NCBI GenBank assembly: GCA_016888885.1
Contig: CP069437.1
Coordinates: 2,108,001-2,172,000, forward strand
Source of the DNA: Faucicola sp902506215
Lineage (GTDB): Bacteria; Pseudomonadota; Gammaproteobacteria; Pseudomonadales; Moraxellaceae
Direction: 5' to 3'
DNA: 64,000 bases
Part shown: positions 14,491-24,110 of the stretch, one piece after another
How the letters are laid out: every line of letters begins with the position of its first letter
Position numbering within the stretch: the stretch's first letter is position 1
Notes under the pieces: model-generated
The model's input: only the letters and a program-made list of their open reading frames with translations
Databases searched by the model: none
Told to the model about the DNA's origin: nothing
Translations under genes and position numbers: made by a program

Positions 14491-16287
14491 TTAGTGTGGC
14501 GCATCTTCTGGTGAATCATTGGATGGGGTTTGCGTGTTGCTAGGTATGGCAGAGCTAGGTATGACAGAGCTAGGCATGGCAGTGCTGGGATTTGAGTCGG
14601 CTGTCGCTGCCAAATAGCTTTGCGGATGATGGTGAGTGATTTTTGCTTCTTCATGCGCCAGTGAGCGCGCCGCTTGACGTAGCTCAAATTTTTGCACTTT
14701 ACCCGTCGAGGTTTTTGGAATTTGCGCAAAAATAATATGTTTGGGCACTTGGAAACCTGCCAAATATTTACGGCAATGGGCAATGATATCTTCCCGATCT
14801 AGCGTTGAGCCTTCGCGGATTTCAATAAAGGCTACCGGTACTTCACCCCATTTGTCATGGGGAGCAGCCACCACCCCACAGCTTTCCACTTCTGGCATAC
14901 GATACAGCACGTTTTCCACTTCAATACTTGAAATATTCTCGCCGCCCGAGATGATGATATCTTTAAGCCGATCCATAATTTTGATGTACCCATCTGGGTA
15001 TTTGACGCCCAAGTCACCGGTCTTAAACCAGCCACCGTCAAAGGCTTCTGCGGTGGCTTTGCGGTTTTTTAGATAGCCTTTCATCACCATATTGCCGCGG
15101 ATAGCAAGCTCGCCAATTTCGCTACCATCGGCTGCAACAGGGGTGGTTGTGCCTTGTTTGAACACATCAAACCCCGCTAATAGATGTGATTTCATGCCTT
15201 GGCGGGATTTTTTTTGCGCGCGTTCACTGACAGTCAAATCATCCCATTCTGGGCGCTCAACACACAAGGTGACGGGACCATATACTTCTGTCAAACCGTA
15301 TACATGCGTGATTTTAAAACCCATTTCTTCCATTTTGGCAAGCAAAGACTCAGGCGGTGGTGCGCCTGCGACATTACAACGTACTTCATGTTTGATGGCT
15401 TTTTTTAGCGCTTCATTACCATTGGCAATCATGTTGTGCACGATAGGCGCTGCGCTATAATGGGTGACTTTTTCATCGGCAATCAACCGTAAAATCAAAT
15501 CGGCATCAATTTTGCGTAAGCACACATTGGTACCCGCACGCTCGCCAATGCTCCAAGGAAAGCTCCAGCCATTACAGTGAAACAAAGGGAGCGTCCATAA
15601 ATACACAGGGTGTTTTGGCATATCCCAATCTAAAATATTAGAGACGGCATTTAAGGTGGCACCGCGATGGTGATACACCACGCCTTTTGGGATACCTGTG
15701 GTACCTGATGTGTAGTTGAGCGCGATGGCGTCCCATTCATCAGTGGGTTTTTCCCAGTTGTCTAAATCGGTTCCTGAGGCGATCAATTCTTCATAGGTCA
15801 TGTTGCCAAATTGTTCAGTGGGCGTGACCGCAGGGTCGGTGGCATGAATGATAATTAAGTTAGGAAATGACTCTTGAACCAGCGCAATATGCTGTTCAAA
15901 CTCAGTATCGACAATCAATACTTTAGCTTCACTGTGCTGTAGGCAAAAGACCAAGGCATTGATGTCCAAACGCGTATTTAAGGTACATAGCACACCACCA
16001 GACATCGGTACGCCAAACGCGACCTCAACCATAGGTGGGGTATTGGGCAGTAGCACTGCAACAGTATCGTCTTTATCGATGCCCAGTTTTTTTAGGGCAT
16101 CCGACATTTTGCGGCAGCGATTATAGGTTTCGCCCCAACTTTGCCGTAGGTCATTGTGCTCATAATCTTTATACACAATCGCCGTTTGATCGGGATAGAT
16201 GCTAGCAGTACGCTCAATAAAATCAATGGGCGTAAGCGGGGTATAGTTGGCAGGATTTTTTTCCAGCCCTGTATGGAAGTTTGGCAT
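14491..16287 (-). CDS. AMP-dependent acyl-CoA synthetase (medium/long-chain fatty acid or related)
   Basis: Activates a carboxylic acid to its CoA thioester through an acyl-adenylate. 598 residues: adenylate-forming core with P-loop YTSGTTGIPKG (192-202), VYGLTEVYGP, TGDLGVKYPDGYIKIMDRLKD, and the catalytic lysine in IPKTSTGKVQKFELR. The family is the large acyl-activating group that includes AlkK-like ligases and DmdB; substrate cannot be read from sequence. After about residue 548 there is a low-complexity Ser/Pro tail made of a five-residue repeat, encoded by 15-bp DNA repeats at 14540-14584. Neighbours (DegV, fadH) support a lipid-catabolic role. Confidence 0.9.
   Translation of the reverse strand: MPNFHTGLEKNPANYTPLTPIDFIERTASIYPDQTAIVYKDYEHNDLRQSWGETYNRCRKMSDALKKLGIDKDDTVAVLLPNTPPMVEVAFGVPMSGGVLCTLNTRLDINALVFCLQHSEAKVLIVDTEFEQHIALVQESFPNLIIIHATDPAVTPTEQFGNMTYEELIASGTDLDNWEKPTDEWDAIALNYTSGTTGIPKGVVYHHRGATLNAVSNILDWDMPKHPVYLWTLPLFHCNGWSFPWSIGERAGTNVCLRKIDADLILRLIADEKVTHYSAAPIVHNMIANGNEALKKAIKHEVRCNVAGAPPPESLLAKMEEMGFKITHVYGLTEVYGPVTLCVERPEWDDLTVSERAQKKSRQGMKSHLLAGFDVFKQGTTTPVAADGSEIGELAIRGNMVMKGYLKNRKATAEAFDGGWFKTGDLGVKYPDGYIKIMDRLKDIIISGGENISSIEVENVLYRMPEVESCGVVAAPHDKWGEVPVAFIEIREGSTLDREDIIAHCRKYLAGFQVPKHIIFAQIPKTSTGKVQKFELRQAARSLAHEEAKITHHHPQSYLAATADSNPSTAMPSSVIPSSAIPSNTQTPSNDSPEDAPH
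14540..14584 (-). repeat. three 15-bp tandem units in the acyl-CoA ligase tail
   Basis: Units at 14540-14554, 14555-14569 and 14570-14584 differ at only a few bases. They are in frame and encode a repeated Ser-Ser-x-x-Pro tail (AMPSSVIPSSAIPS), so copy number could change without frameshift. Confidence 0.8.
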
Positions 16288-16442
16288 AACGACGTCCCTG
16301 TAGTTAATAAATAAACGCTTTTATCATAACAAGGATCTTGACCAAATCCTATATATCAATCTGCTTTTTCACAAATATAAAAAAATGACAAAACAGATAA
16401 GCCTTCACTGTATTTTACAAGCAAGTACAACACAGTCAGGGT

Positions 16443-17288
16443 TTAGTCTTCGACAAATACGCAGCCAAGTGTGAACACACCGATATTTGCTATAGAGACA
16501 CTGGCGGCAGGAAGAACTTCGGTTTTATCATAACCGCGTGACGATAAATAGTTAAGTAGTGACTTGGTATGAGGGTTTAAATTGCCGCTGATCACATACA
16601 TTGTACCTTTTTTACCATTGGCGGCGGTGATGGCAGCATCGGCGAGTCGCTCAATGCATTTTTCAAAACTGCGCACCTTTTCAAAGGCGACCATTTCCCC
16701 TGAGTCTTCCATTTTTACAATCGGTTTAATACCAAATAAATTGGCAAAAAAGCCCACTGGGGCTGAAATACGTTTGGTGCGAATCATGCCTTTAAGGTTA
16801 TCAACTGCCAAATAGATATGGATTTTATCGCGCAGGCGGTTGATTTCGGTGATGATTTGAGGGATTTCCATGCCTTGTTTGAGTAAGCGTGAGGCTTCTT
16901 GTACAAGAACCGCTTCGCCATGTGAAATCGTGCGTGAATCATAGATATAAATTTTCATGCGATGACTAAACATCGAGCTGATATTGAGCAAGTTGTTGTA
17001 GGTTTGGCTTAAAGAAGAGGATAAACAGATGATTAAAACTTCTTGCACATCTTCTTTGATGAGTTGATAAAAGAATTCAATGAGCTGATTTTCAGTGGGT
17101 GCTGAGGTACTGATGTCGATATTAGGGTTATCGAGTAGAACACGCGATAGCCTGTCTAGGCTTAGGTCTTGTCCATCTAGATAATTGGCACCGCCCATAT
17201 GGATATTCATCGGCAACATTTTGACATTGTCTGGAATGCCCAGGTCGTCTAGACAAGACGTGGACGTGCTAACAATCATTTTCTTCAC
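16443..17288 (-). CDS. DegV family fatty-acid-binding protein
   Basis: DegV proteins bind one fatty acid; in Gram-positives (FakB) they present it to the kinase FakA. Seen: STSTSCLDDLGIPDNVKMLPMNIHMGG at the N-terminus, the STSAPTENQ lipid-site motif near residue 80, and LIICLSSSLSQTYNN. 281 residues is typical. The start is probably the GTG at 17286-17288, nine bases after a strong AGGAGG site; the ATG three codons later is too far. It is divergent from fadH. No FakA-like DAK kinase gene is in the window, so the partner is unknown. Confidence 0.88.
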   Translation of the reverse strand: MKKMIVSTSTSCLDDLGIPDNVKMLPMNIHMGGANYLDGQDLSLDRLSRVLLDNPNIDISTSAPTENQLIEFFYQLIKEDVQEVLIICLSSSLSQTYNNLLNISSMFSHRMKIYIYDSRTISHGEAVLVQEASRLLKQGMEIPQIITEINRLRDKIHIYLAVDNLKGMIRTKRISAPVGFFANLFGIKPIVKMEDSGEMVAFEKVRSFEKCIERLADAAITAANGKKGTMYVISGNLNPHTKSLLNYLSSRGYDKTEVLPAASVSIANIGVFTLGCVFVED

Positions 17289-17420
17289 AGTAATTTCCCT
17301 CCTGTTATACTTTTATCCTAGCTTAATATTAACATTGTCACAAAAATAAGCATGATTTTTTTGTAGACTCATCGGGACAAAATTTGCCTTATGCTTTCAA
17401 AGATGACTATTTATAATAGG

Positions 17421-17448
17421 TTGACCTATTTTTGGTTTGATGTATGCT
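17421..17448 (+). promoter_or_regulatory. probable fadH promoter
   Basis: TTGACC (17421-17426), 16-base spacer, TATGCT (17443-17448). The transcript would have a leader of about 130 bases before the start codon. Confidence 0.45.
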
Positions 17449-17584
17449 TAAGGTATGTTGATACAGCTACATTGCGTGACCACATTGACGAATTGATTAT
17501 GATAACGAACTCATTGACAAAATGACAAGATTAATTCCTTAATGTGACCAAATAGTGAAAGGAAATTACTGCCAAGGATTATTT

Positions 17585-19690
17585 ATGTCAAATAACAGCC
17601 AGATATCTACTCATAACACCCATTATCCGCATATTTTTGAACCCCTGGATTTAGGATTTACCACGTTAAAAAATCGTATTGTGATGGGCTCGATGCACAC
17701 AGGGCTTGAAGATCGGTTCTTTAACTATCCAAAGCTAGCCGCTTATTTTGCCGAGCGCGCCAAAGGTGGCGTTGCCATGATGATCACGGGCGGTATCTCG
17801 CCCAATCATGAAGGTTGGTTGGTGCCGGCAGGCGGGACGCTCAATCACAAAGGCGATGTGATAAACCATCGTAAAGTCACCAAAGCTGTGCACCAATATG
17901 ACTGCAAAATCATCCTGCAAATTCTGCACAGCGGTCGCTATGGTTATCATCCATTTGTGGTATCAGCCAGTGCCATCAAATCGCCTATTTCACCTTTCAA
18001 ACCTCGTCAAATGAGTGAAAAAAATATTTTGGCGACCATCAAAGACTATGCCAAAACCGCCAAACTTGCACAAATGGCGGGCTATGATGGTGTCGAAATC
18101 ATGGGTTCAGAAGGCTATTTACTCAATCAGTTTTTAAGCAATCACGTCAATCAGCGCACCGACCAATGGGGTGGTAGTCTAGAAAACCGTATGCGTTTTG
18201 CCCTTGAAGTCATCAAAGCGGTACGTGCGGCGGTGGGAGAAGCGTTTATTATCACCTTCCGTTTATCGATGATTGACTTGGTACCCGATGGCAACACCAT
18301 GGATGAAGTCATTACCATCGCCAAAGCCATCGAAAAAGCCGGCGTGACCATAATAAATACCGGTATTGGCTGGCATGAGTCGCGTATCCCGACCATCGTC
18401 ACGTCGGTACCACGCGCAGCGTTTGCCGATGTGATTGCTGAAGTCAAACGCCACGTGACTATTCCTGTGATTGCTGCCAACCGTGTCAATATGCCAGAGA
18501 CTGCCGAGCAGCTGCTAGCAGAGAACCAAGCTGACTTGGTACAAATGGCGCGTCCGTTCTTGGCAGACCCAGACTGGGTGGCAAAAGCCAGTTTAGGACA
18601 AACTGACTTAATTAATACCTGTATCGGCTGTAACCAAGCGTGTCTAGATCATACATTTGAAAATAAACGCTCAACCTGTCTGGTCAATCCCCAAGCCTGT
18701 TATGAAACCGAGCTGGTCTATAAACCTGCCAAAAAAGCCAAAAAAATTGCCGTAGTGGGCGCAGGCATGGCAGGACTATCAGCGGCGACGGTCGCTGCCA
18801 AACGTGGTCATCAGGTCACCTTGTTTGAAGCACAGGATAAAATTGGCGGACAGTTTAACTATGCCAAAGTGATTCCAGGTAAAGAAGAGTTCTTTGAGAC
18901 CATCCGCTATTTTACCAATTTGGTGGACAGTTTAGGCATTGAGCTCAAACTGAATCATAAAGTAAGCAAAGAGGAACTAGAGTCGGGTCAGTTTGATGAC
19001 GTGATTATTGCCACAGGCGTTGTGCCACGGGCGCTTGACTTTGAAGGGGTGGATTTGCCGCAAGTGATGAGCTATGCCGAGTTGCTATCGGGTCAAAAAG
19101 TTGCAGGTAAGCGAGTCGCGGTGATCGGCGCAGGCGGTATTGGCTTTGATGTTAGCGAATATTTGACCTCCACCCATGTGAAACCGTTTGAAAAAGATGC
19201 CCAAGGCAAGGTGATTTATCAACCGCATCCGCAAAGCGTAACCTCATGGAAACGTGAGTGGGGCGTAGACACCAACCCACACTATGACAGCAAAGGTGGA
19301 CTGGTAAAACCAGAGCCTATTACCCCGACCCGTGAAGTGTATTTGATGCAGCGTAAAAAAGGTCGCTTGGGGGCAGGTCTCAATAAAACCTCAGGCTGGG
19401 TGCACCGTGCTCATATCAACAAGCATGGCGTCAAACAGGTGAGCGGCATTGGCTATGAGAAAATTACCAATGAAGGGATTTGGATTACTAACCCAGACGG
19501 TCATAGCCAATTATTGCGCGTTGATAGTATCGTTATCTGCGCGGGGCAAGAATCGGTCAATGACTTAATGCCTGCGGTGGGTGATGACTTGACAGCGCAA
19601 TATCACTTGATTGGTGGGGCAAAATTGGCAGGCGAATTGGACGCCAAACGTGCCATTCGCGAAGGCGCGGAAGTCGCTGCCATGTTGTAG
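17585..19690 (+). CDS. fadH: 2,4-dienoyl-CoA reductase (NADPH)
   Basis: Reduces 2,4-dienoyl-CoA during beta-oxidation of polyunsaturated fatty acids. From ATG 17585 (AGGA upstream) the protein has 701 residues: an FMN-binding TIM barrel of the old-yellow-enzyme type (1-340), a 4Fe-4S cluster motif CIGCNQAC near 346-353 with a further cysteine in CLVNP, an FAD domain starting GAGMAGLSAA near 392 and an NADPH domain GAGGIGFDVSEYL near 514. An in-frame start at 17555 would add ten residues but has no ribosome-binding site. Intact terminator at 19709-19743. Confidence 0.95.
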   Translation: MSNNSQISTHNTHYPHIFEPLDLGFTTLKNRIVMGSMHTGLEDRFFNYPKLAAYFAERAKGGVAMMITGGISPNHEGWLVPAGGTLNHKGDVINHRKVTKAVHQYDCKIILQILHSGRYGYHPFVVSASAIKSPISPFKPRQMSEKNILATIKDYAKTAKLAQMAGYDGVEIMGSEGYLLNQFLSNHVNQRTDQWGGSLENRMRFALEVIKAVRAAVGEAFIITFRLSMIDLVPDGNTMDEVITIAKAIEKAGVTIINTGIGWHESRIPTIVTSVPRAAFADVIAEVKRHVTIPVIAANRVNMPETAEQLLAENQADLVQMARPFLADPDWVAKASLGQTDLINTCIGCNQACLDHTFENKRSTCLVNPQACYETELVYKPAKKAKKIAVVGAGMAGLSAATVAAKRGHQVTLFEAQDKIGGQFNYAKVIPGKEEFFETIRYFTNLVDSLGIELKLNHKVSKEELESGQFDDVIIATGVVPRALDFEGVDLPQVMSYAELLSGQKVAGKRVAVIGAGGIGFDVSEYLTSTHVKPFEKDAQGKVIYQPHPQSVTSWKREWGVDTNPHYDSKGGLVKPEPITPTREVYLMQRKKGRLGAGLNKTSGWVHRAHINKHGVKQVSGIGYEKITNEGIWITNPDGHSQLLRVDSIVICAGQESVNDLMPAVGDDLTAQYHLIGGAKLAGELDAKRAIREGAEVAAML

Positions 19691-19708
19691 CAGCTTTTAC
19701 TATGTCAT

Positions 19709-19743
19709 AAAAAAGGCGATGAATGGATGTCATCGCCTTTTTT
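19709..19743 (+). terminator. intrinsic terminator of fadH, shared with the convergent gene
   Basis: AAAAAAGGCGATGA (19709-19722) and TCATCGCCTTTTTT (19730-19743), loop ATGGATG. T runs in both senses. Confidence 0.92.
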
Positions 19744-19758
19744 TATATTGGCCGCGTA

Positions 19759-20541
19759 TTATTGAATGGCATCAGACGCCAAGAAAAAATTGCGCGACTG
19801 CTGAGAGTCAATCAGCTTGTCTACAGCACCTTGCAAATCATGGGTAGTATTGGGCTGCTCAATCATCTCGCTAATGGTGTCATACAGCCGTGAAAACAAC
19901 GAGAAATTACTCTGTAGCAAATAACTCATAATCAACTCGCTCACCCCCGTCACCTCCAAATCAAGCGACGTCTTAAAGCGCAGCTCGCCATCCATCACAT
20001 CCATTTCCAAATTGCCAATCATCAAATCATAATTCAGATAAGCGAGCATGGCGAGCATCTCAGGACGATTGGCTTCAGCAATCGCAGTAGGATAAATACT
20101 GTACACCGCAATCAATTGCTGCTCACTAAAAAAACGAATCATACAACCCCAATGCCGCTCTTTATCTGACACTTGCATCGTATAATGATGAATGCTTTGC
20201 TCATCTTGCTCGCTGGCAGGGTGATACATAAATTGATAACCCATGCTGGCTAAGATATGCTCTATGTCATCGGGGGTAATCGGTTGTAGCTCTAATTCGT
20301 CATCTGCATCAAGCGACTCACTGGCTAAAATCGGTTCATCTTGTGAATGGCTATGTTCATCGAACGCCGCATTGACCGGGTTTTTGGCAAAAGGCTGACA
20401 GCCAGTAGCATCAGTATGCTCGTTTGTCTCAGCACAATGACTAGGGTCATTTGTTTTATCGGCTACAGTGAGTGGCGCTGATGTTTCAGCAGTAAAGAAC
20501 AGTTTTAGGCGTTGCCATAAACGCTTCGGATTTTTGGACAT
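19759..20541 (-). CDS. YbjN-domain protein
   Basis: 260 residues. The N-terminal third is polar and of low complexity. From about residue 90 it matches the YbjN domain (ITPDDIEHILASMGYQF, then HWGCMIRFFSEQQLIAVYSIYP and NRPEMLAMLAYLNYDLMIGNLEMD), a fold related to secretion-chaperone-like proteins and often labelled sensory transduction regulator. No catalytic residues are known for the family. Short monocistronic gene, convergent with fadH and divergent from ccmA. Molecular role unknown. Confidence 0.75.
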   Translation of the reverse strand: MSKNPKRLWQRLKLFFTAETSAPLTVADKTNDPSHCAETNEHTDATGCQPFAKNPVNAAFDEHSHSQDEPILASESLDADDELELQPITPDDIEHILASMGYQFMYHPASEQDEQSIHHYTMQVSDKERHWGCMIRFFSEQQLIAVYSIYPTAIAEANRPEMLAMLAYLNYDLMIGNLEMDVMDGELRFKTSLDLEVTGVSELIMSYLLQSNFSLFSRLYDTISEMIEQPNTTHDLQGAVDKLIDSQQSRNFFLASDAIQ

Positions 20542-20825
20542 TGATTTTACTTACCCAAGAAAAAATAGCTAAAAATAGAAAGAAAAACGAAAAGCAGAAC
20601 AGTTAAAAAACAAAAAAGTTAACAAACAGGTTGGCAAAACTTTGACGCTATCACCAAGCTTTATATGGATACTTTATATTGATAATAGCAAAGACCTGTC
20701 GCAAGTTGGTATATAATAAGCTTTCTACACAACTTTAGCCAATTATCTATACAATGGGTATGAGGCTGTGATTTATCAATTTAATCTGTTATCTATTTAA
20801 TGACTTGCAAATTTTAACCAATGCT

Positions 20826-21488
20826 ATGCCAAATCCAATACCCACTACTATGCCTATCTCGGCGACCCATTCGCTGCTAAACTGTCACAATGTCACCATA
20901 CAACGTGGCGAATTTCCGCTGTGTGAAGCGGTGAATTTGGTGCTAAATCGTGGCGATATTTGTCATTTGGTGGGTGAAAATGGCACCGGCAAAACCACAT
21001 TTTTGATGCAGCTTGCAGGGTTGATTCCTGTGTTGACCGGTGATATCAGCTGGCAGGGCAAGGCAGGGTTACCTGTGCAGCCATTTTATGTGGCGCACCA
21101 ATTGGGTATTCATTTGCAACTCACTGTTGAGCAAAATTTGCGATTTTTGTTAGCCTTGTATGGCATCAAACCAAGCGCAGATGCCCTTGAGCAAGCACTC
21201 GATTGGGTTGGGTTATCAGGTTATGAGAAAATCAACTGCTATCAACTCTCGGCAGGGCAGACGCGCCGCGTGGGTTTGGCACGGTTGCTGTTTGCGCTGG
21301 AGTATGTAGCGCAATTTCCTTGCTGGCTACTTGATGAGCCGCTGACCGCGCTTGATGTCAATATGATTGCCAAAATTGAACACTTGATGCAGACATTCGT
21401 TCAGCGCGGCGGGGCAGTGCTCATGACCAGTCACCAAACTGTCGCCGTCGCCAACAAGCAATTAGATTTAACCTTGTATATGGTTTAG
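20826..21488 (+). CDS. ccmA: haem exporter ATPase CcmA
   Basis: ATP-binding subunit of the CcmAB complex that releases holo-CcmE during c-type cytochrome maturation (System I). Walker A GENGTGKTT, ABC signature YQLSAGQTRRVGLARL and Walker B CWLLDEPLTALD are all present. ATG 20826 gives 220 residues; a TTG at 20805 is in frame but neither has a clear ribosome-binding site. First gene of ccmABCDE; ccmB follows after 11 bases. Confidence 0.95.
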   Translation: MPNPIPTTMPISATHSLLNCHNVTIQRGEFPLCEAVNLVLNRGDICHLVGENGTGKTTFLMQLAGLIPVLTGDISWQGKAGLPVQPFYVAHQLGIHLQLTVEQNLRFLLALYGIKPSADALEQALDWVGLSGYEKINCYQLSAGQTRRVGLARLLFALEYVAQFPCWLLDEPLTALDVNMIAKIEHLMQTFVQRGGAVLMTSHQTVAVANKQLDLTLYMV

Positions 21489-21499
21489 GGGCAACTGCA

Positions 21500-22168
21500 A
21501 TGATTGATTTTTCTGCCCTGTGGCAACGCGAATGGCAAATCAAGCAGCAAAACAAAGTGCAGTGGTTATATCCACTGGTGTTGTTTTTAATTATCATCAC
21601 CTTATTTCCACTGGCGATGGGGACAGAGCCAAAATTATTGCAGCAACTTGGCGTGCCTGCGGTATGGATTGCAGCGTTATTGTCACTGATTATGGGTATG
21701 GAAAACCTATTTCGCCCAGCCCTCGATAACGGTACACTGGCGCAATTGGTAGTCGCTCGTGCCTCGCTTCCCACTTGGGTGCTAGTACGGCTCATGGTGC
21801 ATTGGCTGACCAGTGCGGGAATGGTGTGTCTGCTCGCATTTTTGGCGATGCCGCTTTTTGGCTTGACCAGCCAAGCAGTCATTGCCCTGAGTGCGTCGAT
21901 TTTGGTGGGCAGTCCGATTTTGCTATGCTTATCAGCGATTGCCAGTAGCTTGACATTGTCGCTAAAAAACGGCGCGGTGTTAGTGCCATTGATTTCCTTA
22001 CCGATGCAGCTCCCTGTGCTGATTTTTGCCACAGGGGCAGTGGGGCAATTTGCCATGGGGCTTAACGGTTATCCGATTTTAGCCCTATTACTGGCGGGCA
22101 GTATTTTGGCAGTCATCGTCACGCCTTTTGTGATTGCATTTTCATTAAAACTGGCTTGGTTAAGCTGA
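21500..22168 (+). CDS. ccmB: haem exporter permease CcmB
   Basis: 222-residue membrane protein with about six hydrophobic segments; the start region FSALWQREWQIKQQNKVQWLYPLVLFLIIITLFPLAMG is the typical CcmB N-terminus. It forms the membrane part of the ABC complex with CcmA and, with CcmC, acts on haem-loaded CcmE. GGGGCAA upstream is a weak ribosome-binding site, and coupling to ccmA is likely. Confidence 0.94.
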   Translation: MIDFSALWQREWQIKQQNKVQWLYPLVLFLIIITLFPLAMGTEPKLLQQLGVPAVWIAALLSLIMGMENLFRPALDNGTLAQLVVARASLPTWVLVRLMVHWLTSAGMVCLLAFLAMPLFGLTSQAVIALSASILVGSPILLCLSAIASSLTLSLKNGAVLVPLISLPMQLPVLIFATGAVGQFAMGLNGYPILALLLAGSILAVIVTPFVIAFSLKLAWLS

Positions 22169-22273
22169 TGATTTTTAGATGAAAAAATCCCCAAATACCA
22201 GTAAAATAAGCGAAAAACTATCTTATTGTTGATGGCTTACATTCATTTTAGAAAAAAAAGCAAGGCGCATTCC

Positions 22274-23065
22274 ATGGCAGAAATTACCCCAAACGTTGGC
22301 AAAACTGGCTTTTTTTCTCGCCTTTGGCAAGGGTTTCTTAAAACTGTTGGCACCAAAGAGTTTTATCGTATTTTTGCCCCTTGGGTGAAATATTTAGCTG
22401 TCATTGCTGCGCTGCTATTAGCGGTGGGTGCCGTTTGGGGATTAGCGTTTGCACCTCCTGACTATTTGCAAGGCAATAGCTATCGCATTATCTTTATCCA
22501 TGTCCCCACTGCCAGTCTAGCCATGTCAATTTATCTAGGCATGGCAATCTTGGGGGTGATTTTTTTGGTGTGGAAAATTAAAACCGCCAATTTGGTTGCC
22601 CAAGCGATTGCGCCGATTGGCTTTATGCTTTGTGTGTTAAGTTTACTTACAGGCTCGATTTGGGCAAAGCCTACTTGGGGCACATACTGGGTATGGGATG
22701 CGCGTCTGACATCCATGCTGATTTTGGCGTTTTTGTACGCAGGCGTGATGGCGCTGTTTGCTGCATTTGAGCATACCGCCAGTCGTGGTAAAGCGGCAGC
22801 GATTTTATCAATTGTCGGTGCGGTTAATTTGCCGATTATCAAATATTCTGTCAACTGGTGGAACACCCTACACCAAGGCTCGACATTTACCGTGACTGAG
22901 CGTCCAAAAATGCCGCCTGATATGTATATGCCGTTGTTGCTGATGATGTTAGGTAGTTATTTTTTGGTGGCTGCACTGACAATCTATCGTACCAATACCT
23001 TGATTTTACAACGTGAAAGTAGCAAACAGTGGGTGATTGATGAATGCAAACGGCTATATCGCTAA
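22274..23065 (+). CDS. ccmC: haem lyase/transporter CcmC
   Basis: Loads haem onto CcmE in the periplasm. Six membrane segments, the tryptophan-rich WD motif WGTYWVWDARLT, and the two external histidines in IIFIHVPTASLA and NWWNTLHQGS that ligate haem. ATG 22274 has AAGG eight bases upstream and gives 264 residues; an earlier ATG at 22232 would add 14 basic residues and is possible. Third gene of the ccm run. Confidence 0.93.
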   Translation: MAEITPNVGKTGFFSRLWQGFLKTVGTKEFYRIFAPWVKYLAVIAALLLAVGAVWGLAFAPPDYLQGNSYRIIFIHVPTASLAMSIYLGMAILGVIFLVWKIKTANLVAQAIAPIGFMLCVLSLLTGSIWAKPTWGTYWVWDARLTSMLILAFLYAGVMALFAAFEHTASRGKAAAILSIVGAVNLPIIKYSVNWWNTLHQGSTFTVTERPKMPPDMYMPLLLMMLGSYFLVAALTIYRTNTLILQRESSKQWVIDECKRLYR

Positions 23066-23172
23066 CGTATTGTTGCTAAGCTTGTCCTAGCTAAAGTGTC
23101 GCCTTTTAACAATCTATAGCCTTTAGCTTTAATCCTATAACTTCAACCTATTAGCCAAACCTGAGGTCACCA

Positions 23173-23382
23173 ATGAGCCCGTATTTTCATAATTTTGCCG
23201 AGTTTATCGCCATGGGTGGGCATGGTAGTTATGTGTGGTCAACTTGGCTACTGACTTTACTAGGCATTATCGCGCTTGTTTTTTTTAGTCGTAATCAGCG
23301 TAAAGCGACCTACCGAGATATCACTACCCAACAGGCGCGCCAGCAACAGCGTCATCAGCGTACGGCTAAGAGCAGTGGATAA
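23173..23382 (+). CDS. ccmD: haem exporter accessory protein CcmD
   Basis: 69-residue single-pass membrane protein. One hydrophobic segment (about residues 20-38: SYVWSTWLLTLLGIIALVFF) follows a short periplasmic stretch FAEFIAMGGHG typical of CcmD, and the C-terminal tail is basic and Gln-rich. CcmD holds holo-CcmE on the CcmABC complex. Position between ccmC and ccmE supports the call. Confidence 0.88.
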   Translation: MSPYFHNFAEFIAMGGHGSYVWSTWLLTLLGIIALVFFSRNQRKATYRDITTQQARQQQRHQRTAKSSG

Positions 23383-23465
23383 TAGTATCTATCGCCCTAA
23401 TCGGTGTTATAATAGACAAGTAGCCCCATAGGGTGTGGTTCATCAAAAGTGAGATGAAAAAAGCG

Positions 23466-23951
23466 ATGAATAAAGTACGACAAAAAAAATTAATGTGGGT
23501 GATGGCAACCTTATTTGGCGCAATCATTGCCGTCGTTCTTGTGATTTATGCGGTAGGACAACAAACCGACTATTATTTTGACCCCACAGCCATTAGTCAA
23601 GGCAAGGCACCTGAAGATACCCGTATCCGAGCAGGGGGCATGGTCGTGCGCGGTAGTGTCGAGCGAGATAGCACAGACCCGCTCAATGTCAAATTTAAAA
23701 TCACCGATTTTAAATCCACCGTACCGGTATCCTATAAAGGCATTTTGCCAGATTTATTCGCCGAAGGTTCGGGCGTGGTAGCCACAGGTGCGCTTGAAGG
23801 CAATACTTTTGTAGCAAGCGAAGTATTAGCAAAGCATGATGAGAATTACATGCCGCCAGAAGTAGCAAAATCACTAAAAACCCAGCATCAAGCCAATGGC
23901 ACGGATGTCAACCAAGCCCAGTTTATGCCAGCTACCCCTGTCAAACAATAA
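23466..23951 (+). CDS. ccmE: haem chaperone CcmE
   Basis: Periplasmic, membrane-anchored carrier that binds haem covalently. One N-terminal membrane segment, a beta-barrel OB domain (AGGMVVRGSVERD, YKGILPDLFAEGSGVVATG) and the haem site VLAKHDENYMPPE with the attachment histidine and following tyrosine. ATG 23466 gives 161 residues; ATG 23454 four codons earlier is equally possible. A perfect terminator follows, so the operon ends here and ccmF, ccmG, ccmH and ccmI must lie elsewhere. Confidence 0.94.
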   Translation: MNKVRQKKLMWVMATLFGAIIAVVLVIYAVGQQTDYYFDPTAISQGKAPEDTRIRAGGMVVRGSVERDSTDPLNVKFKITDFKSTVPVSYKGILPDLFAEGSGVVATGALEGNTFVASEVLAKHDENYMPPEVAKSLKTQHQANGTDVNQAQFMPATPVKQ

Positions 23952-24013
23952 ATTCACTTAGCTAAAAAGCCAATTAGCTAAAAAAATCAGCTGGCTAACA
24001 AAGCTATAGAGCT

Positions 24014-24042
24014 AAAAAAGTGGGCAATTGACCCACTTTTTT
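24014..24042 (+). terminator. intrinsic terminator of the ccmABCDE operon
   Basis: AAAAAAGTGGG (24014-24024) and CCCACTTTTTT (24032-24042), 11 bp, loop CAATTGA. Confidence 0.92.
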
Positions 24043-24110
24043 AGTGTCTAAATTTTTTAATATCTAAATAATGTTAAAAATTTTATGCCATACAAAATCT
24101 TTAACCATAA

